A DNA stretch of 7,506 bases from Gemmatimonadaceae bacterium (lineage in GTDB: Bacteria; Latescibacterota; UBA2968; UBA8231). This document shows, in pieces, positions 5,177-7,506 of the stretch; within the stretch, counting starts at the first letter, position 1; every line of letters starts with the position of its first letter. The DNA lies in contig PBSR01000081.1 in NCBI GenBank assembly GCA_002726335.1, positions 1 through 7,506 of the forward strand, written 5' to 3'. The notes under the pieces were generated by a model. The model had not been told where the DNA came from, searched no databases, and saw only the letters and a list, made by a program, of their open reading frames with translations. Both the position numbers and the translations under genes were made by a program.

Positions 5177-6994
5177 TCAGATTCCCTCGCGGCCGGACTC
5201 CAGCTCCTGGCGTGCGGCGATGAGTTCGTTCTGCAGCGTCCGCAACCGGTCGAGTTCCTCCCCTTCACCCACCGTTTCCGCTATCCGCTGAATCTCGCGT
5301 CGGGCGGCGTCGATCTTGCGGGTCAGATCCTCGCGCTGCAGCCGCCGCACATGATCCTCCCAGATCTCATTCACACTGTCGGCGACAAATGTCTGCATGG
5401 CGCACACCGTCACCAGGCGTGACAGGTTCTCGTCGATCGTGCCGAGCAGGGCGGTCATGTCCAGCTGCTGGCCACCCGTGTAGGTGTCGACCAGGAAGCC
5501 CAGCAGCCGGCGCACTTCGCTGTCGGTGAAGACCTCCATGTCGAGGCGCCGGGCCGTCTCGGCCAGGAAGCGGGGGTACTGCAGCAGCAAGGCAGCGAAT
5601 TCGCGCTCCAGCTTGTTCACCGTCACCGGAGGGCCGTCAGTCGGTGGTGGCGCACCTTCCGGATCCGCCGGCGGCTCGGACCCCCTCCTTGCCGGCGGTC
5701 GCTTCTGCAGGGCGGCCAGGTCGGTCCGCAGGGCCGGCTCGTCCACCCCCAGCCTCTGGGCGGCACGTCGCAGCATGAGGCTGCGCCGCACCTCCTCCTT
5801 GCATTCGGCGATCAAAGGCAGCAGCCGTTCCAGGGCCCGGGTGCGACCGGTGACGGAATTCATGTCGATGCCGGCGGCCATGCGGTCGAGGTAGACGTCG
5901 AGAGCCGGAGGCGCCTTGTCGATGAGCTGCCGCAACTCATCGGCGCCGTTGTCCCGGCGCACGAAAGAGTCCGGATCCTGACCTGTGGGAAGCGTGACGA
6001 TCCGCGCGTCCACCTCGGTGGCCAGCAGTGTCTCCACGCCGCGCTCGGCCGCCGTGCCCCCGGCCGCGTCGCCGTCGAAGAGCAGGACCACGCGTTCGGC
6101 GTATCGCGCCAGCAACCGGGCGTGGGGCGCGGTCAGTGCCGTCCCCGAGGAGGCGACGACGTTGTCGACCCCTCCCTGGGCGAGGCTGATCACGTCCATG
6201 TAGCCTTCGACAACGATGGCCGTGCCCTCCCGACGGATGGACTCCCGGGCTCGGGACATGCCGTAGAGGACACCACTCTTGTGATAGATCGGTGTCTCGG
6301 GCGAGTTGAGATACTTCGGCTCGTCATCCGGTTGCAGCGCCCTGGCGCCGAAGGCGATCGTACGGCTGGAGAGGTTCATGATGGGGAAGATGACGCGATC
6401 GCGGAAGCGGTCGAAATGGCCCCGTCCCTTGCGGCTCGCAGACACCAGACCTGCCTGCTCGAGAACCGGAGCATCGAAGCCACGCCGACCGGCCATCTCC
6501 ATGAGGCCCGTCCAACCGGACAGGGCGTAGCCGATGCGGAATTCATCGATCGTCGCATCGTCTAGGCCCCGCTGGTGCAGGTAGCGGAGGGCATCGGCGC
6601 CCGCGGGCTGTCGCAGCATATAGTGGAAGTACTTGGCGGCCAGTTCGTTGGCCCGGAACAACTGGTCGTTGCGCTCGTCCTCGGCGTTGCTGCCCCCCTG
6701 CCGGGGAACCGGAATGCCGGCCCGCTCGGCGAGGAAGGTCACAGCCTCGACAAAGGAGACCTTGTCGATCTCCTGCAGGAACTTGAAAACATCGCCGCCG
6801 ACGCCGCAGCCGAAGCAGTGGTAGATCTGCAACTCGGGTTGGACGTTGAAGGAGGGCGTTTTCTCATTGTGGAAGGGACACAGCCCCAGCCAGTTACGGC
6901 CCGCCTGGCGCATCTGCACGTGCTCGGAGACGACCTCGACGATGTCGCTGGCCGCCTTGATACGTTCTATCGTCTCGTCGGGGATGAGTGGCAT
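5177..6994 (-). CDS. dnaG: DNA primase
   Basis: A complete 605-residue primase, which makes the RNA primers for chromosome replication at the fork together with the DnaB helicase. The N-terminal zinc domain has the CHC2 ligands Cys39, His42, Cys60 and Cys63 in LGLCPFHNEKTPSF and YHCFGCGVGGD. The RNA polymerase core follows, with the basic segment FDRFRDRVIFPI (194-205), EPKYLNSPET (225-234), and the TOPRIM acidic residues Glu263 (VVEGYMD) and Asp307/Asp309 (LFDGDAAGG), then GQDPDSF (338-344). A Pro-rich linker (about 430-458) leads to the helicase-binding C-terminal domain (461-605), whose end is strongly helical and charged. Length is normal. No purine-rich ribosome site is visible before the ATG at 6994, but the MPLIPDETIERIK start is standard. 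Unlike the common rpsU-dnaG-rpoD layout, the gene downstream is a convergent acetyltransferase. This gene is the housekeeping anchor of the window. Confidence 0.97.
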   Translation of the reverse strand: MPLIPDETIERIKAASDIVEVVSEHVQMRQAGRNWLGLCPFHNEKTPSFNVQPELQIYHCFGCGVGGDVFKFLQEIDKVSFVEAVTFLAERAGIPVPRQGGSNAEDERNDQLFRANELAAKYFHYMLRQPAGADALRYLHQRGLDDATIDEFRIGYALSGWTGLMEMAGRRGFDAPVLEQAGLVSASRKGRGHFDRFRDRVIFPIMNLSSRTIAFGARALQPDDEPKYLNSPETPIYHKSGVLYGMSRARESIRREGTAIVVEGYMDVISLAQGGVDNVVASSGTALTAPHARLLARYAERVVLLFDGDAAGGTAAERGVETLLATEVDARIVTLPTGQDPDSFVRRDNGADELRQLIDKAPPALDVYLDRMAAGIDMNSVTGRTRALERLLPLIAECKEEVRRSLMLRRAAQRLGVDEPALRTDLAALQKRPPARRGSEPPADPEGAPPPTDGPPVTVNKLEREFAALLLQYPRFLAETARRLDMEVFTDSEVRRLLGFLVDTYTGGQQLDMTALLGTIDENLSRLVTVCAMQTFVADSVNEIWEDHVRRLQREDLTRKIDAARREIQRIAETVGEGEELDRLRTLQNELIAARQELESGREGI

Positions 6995-7161
6995 GACGAA
7001 AGGAAGCTATCGCCCTTGATACACCCGGTCAAAATCGATGCTCGCCCAGATGCCAAGCCACAAGTTATTGTGGCAGGAAGGGCTATCGCTATACAATATT
7101 TGGTGTGATGCCCAAGCACTGAGTCCGTGCTCGGATCGGTGTGCGCCATCACAGCCATCGC

Positions 7162-7190
7162 TTGTGGTCGAGTTTACATTGGCGTATACT
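7162..7190 (+). promoter_or_regulatory. Possible weak promoter TTGTGG-17-TATACT
   Basis: A fair -10 box (TATACT, 7185-7190) lies 17 bp after TTGTGG (7162-7167). It would start transcription near 7197, at the base of the folded segment described next. A similar TTGTGG with TACAAT 18 bp away occurs at 7068-7097, so such matches are not rare here and the call is weak. Confidence 0.3.
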
Positions 7191-7196
7191 GCCACA

Positions 7197-7274
7197 GCGA
7201 GATAGATCGTGAGAGGCGGCTTGCCGCCACTTTGGGCAGGGCTAACCCCTATCTGCTATTCGGGTTAAGCTCGC
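7197..7274 (+). ncRNA. Candidate structured RNA with a three-stem fold
   Basis: GCGAG (7197-7201) pairs with CTCGC (7270-7274) and encloses two hairpins. One is GGCGG/CCGCC around CTTG (7215-7228). The other is GCTAACCC (7241-7248) with GGGTTAAGC (7262-7270), which has one bulged A and shares its last base with the closing stem. Together they draw a small three-way junction placed just after a possible promoter. I do not recognise it as SRP RNA, 6S RNA, tmRNA or a known riboswitch. The stems are short, so it is a candidate only. Confidence 0.2.
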
Positions 7275-7364
7275 ACGGGAGGTCTCGATGCGGGGCGCCT
7301 GTACAGGGTCAGGACAGGATCGGCGATGGCTGCTGTTCCTCTCTGAGCAAGAGGCAGAATTTGC

Positions 7365-7392
7365 TTGACTTGACCTCTTGATACCCTATAAT
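7365..7392 (+). promoter_or_regulatory. Strong sigma70-type promoter TTGACT-16-TATAAT
   Basis: A -35 box TTGACT (7365-7370, five of six consensus bases) is followed after 16 bp by a perfect TATAAT (7387-7392). A second -35-like TTGACC overlaps at 7370-7375 but is too close to use. Transcription would start near 7399 and run right, giving a leader of over 100 bases before the window ends. This is the best promoter match in the window and probably drives a well-expressed gene outside it, divergent from dnaG. Confidence 0.65.
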
Positions 7393-7421
7393 TTACGTCG
7401 CTTCCATAGCTTGCAAGGAAT

Positions 7422-7457
7422 CAGTGTGCGCCGCCTGTTTTGCGGCGTGCGTGACTG
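7422..7457 (+). promoter_or_regulatory. Long leader hairpin downstream of the strong promoter
   Basis: CGCCGC (7429-7434) pairs with GCGGCG (7442-7447) around the seven-base loop CTGTTTT. The stem extends through GTG/TGC pairs with two G-U wobbles and, after a three-base bulge, through CAGT (7422-7425) with ACTG (7454-7457). It starts about 23 bases into the predicted transcript. A stem of this strength so early in a leader suggests control of the downstream gene or protection of the RNA 5' end. Confidence 0.4.
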
Positions 7458-7494
7458 TCTACATGCTACCTTTCTGAGAAACCGAATTGCGTGA
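7426..7494 (+). CDS. Possible 22-codon leader peptide
   Basis: A GTG at 7426 lies six bases after AAGGA (7415-7419) and opens a frame that stops at TGA 7492-7494, giving VRRLFCGVRDCLHATFLRNRIA (first residue read as Met). It sits on the transcript from the strong promoter at 7365-7392, inside the leader hairpin. It ends six bases before a GAGGAG that is probably the ribosome site of the next gene. Such a layout fits a leader peptide or translational coupling, but a frame this short can occur by chance. The peptide has no run of one amino acid that would point to classic attenuation. Confidence 0.25.
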   Translation: MRRLFCGVRDCLHATFLRNRIA

Positions 7495-7506
7495 TTCGAT
7501 GAGGAG

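Larger units (their letters stand above)
6995..7506. other. Long intergenic region upstream of dnaG
   Basis: There are 512 bp without a convincing long gene. An open frame from a GTG at 7127 to 7381 has no ribosome site and no recognisable protein character. For dnaG, a weak minus-strand promoter may exist at TTGGGC (7115-7110) with TATAGC (7093-7088) 16 bp away, giving a leader of about 90 bases. From 7160 rightward the region contains several short hairpins, a strong rightward promoter and a leader, described separately. A perfect 10-bp palindrome, CCTGTACAGG, lies at 7298-7307 and might be an operator. The region ends with GAGGAG, a likely ribosome site of a rightward gene beginning just outside the window. 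Confidence 0.6.

Noticed and set aside
6122..7108. Long open frames on the plus strand opposite dnaG
   Set aside because: They are shadows of the GC-rich dnaG coding strand, with no recognisable domains, and dnaG itself is unambiguous.
7127..7381. An 84-codon open frame in the dnaG upstream region
   Set aside because: It starts at a GTG without a ribosome site, crosses several hairpins and the -35 box of the strong promoter, and has no protein-like character.

Overview
This is a GC-rich bacterial chromosomal segment. It reads like an environmental Gram-negative-type genome, because one enzyme has an exported signal peptide. The only housekeeping anchor is a complete DnaG primase, and I cannot fix a phylum from it. 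The window falls into three parts: the end of an integrated element (1 to about 642), an accessory block of acetyltransferases and hydrolases (about 700-5150), and dnaG with its long upstream regulatory region (5177-7506).

Left part. A dense set of ACGGTA-type repeats precedes a small excisionase-like winged-helix gene (329-544). In the core of the array the copies recur every 11 bp, about one DNA helical turn. After the gene come an 11-bp-phased pair of TGACACAA repeats, a strong hairpin, and a minus-strand tRNA with anticodon CAT. The tRNA is intact from its 5' end through the anticodon loop, then degenerates and lacks the 3' acceptor strand. The simplest reading is an integrative element joined inside a tRNA gene at or just past the anticodon loop, without restoring a good 3' half. 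No integrase is visible; it would have to lie left of the window or be lost.

Middle part. First is a two-domain GNAT acetyltransferase gene broken by two separate one-base frameshifts (840-1755). Next are an intact RimJ/RimL-type GNAT (1809-2411) and, overlapping its stop by ATGA, a secreted esterase of the IroE/Fes-like alpha/beta hydrolase group (2408-3280). Convergent with these is a DUF6282-type metal-dependent hydrolase of the amidohydrolase superfamily (3306-4142, minus). It appears to have Cys where I expect the last metal/catalytic Asp. Divergent from it is a 301-residue protein made of two GNAT domains that clearly arose by internal duplication (4236-5141). Five GNAT domains in about 4.3 kb suggests a small-molecule modification or resistance neighbourhood, but no substrate can be read from the sequence.

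Right part. dnaG (5177-6994, minus) has its CHC2 zinc ligands, TOPRIM acidic residues and helicase-binding C-terminal domain. It has no rpoD beside it on its downstream side. The 512 bp upstream of it contain no convincing long gene. They hold a possible structured RNA with a weak promoter, then a strong sigma70-type promoter (TTGACT-16-TATAAT) whose leader carries a long hairpin and a 22-codon open frame with its own ribosome site. The window stops on a GAGGAG, probably the ribosome site of a gene lying just beyond it.
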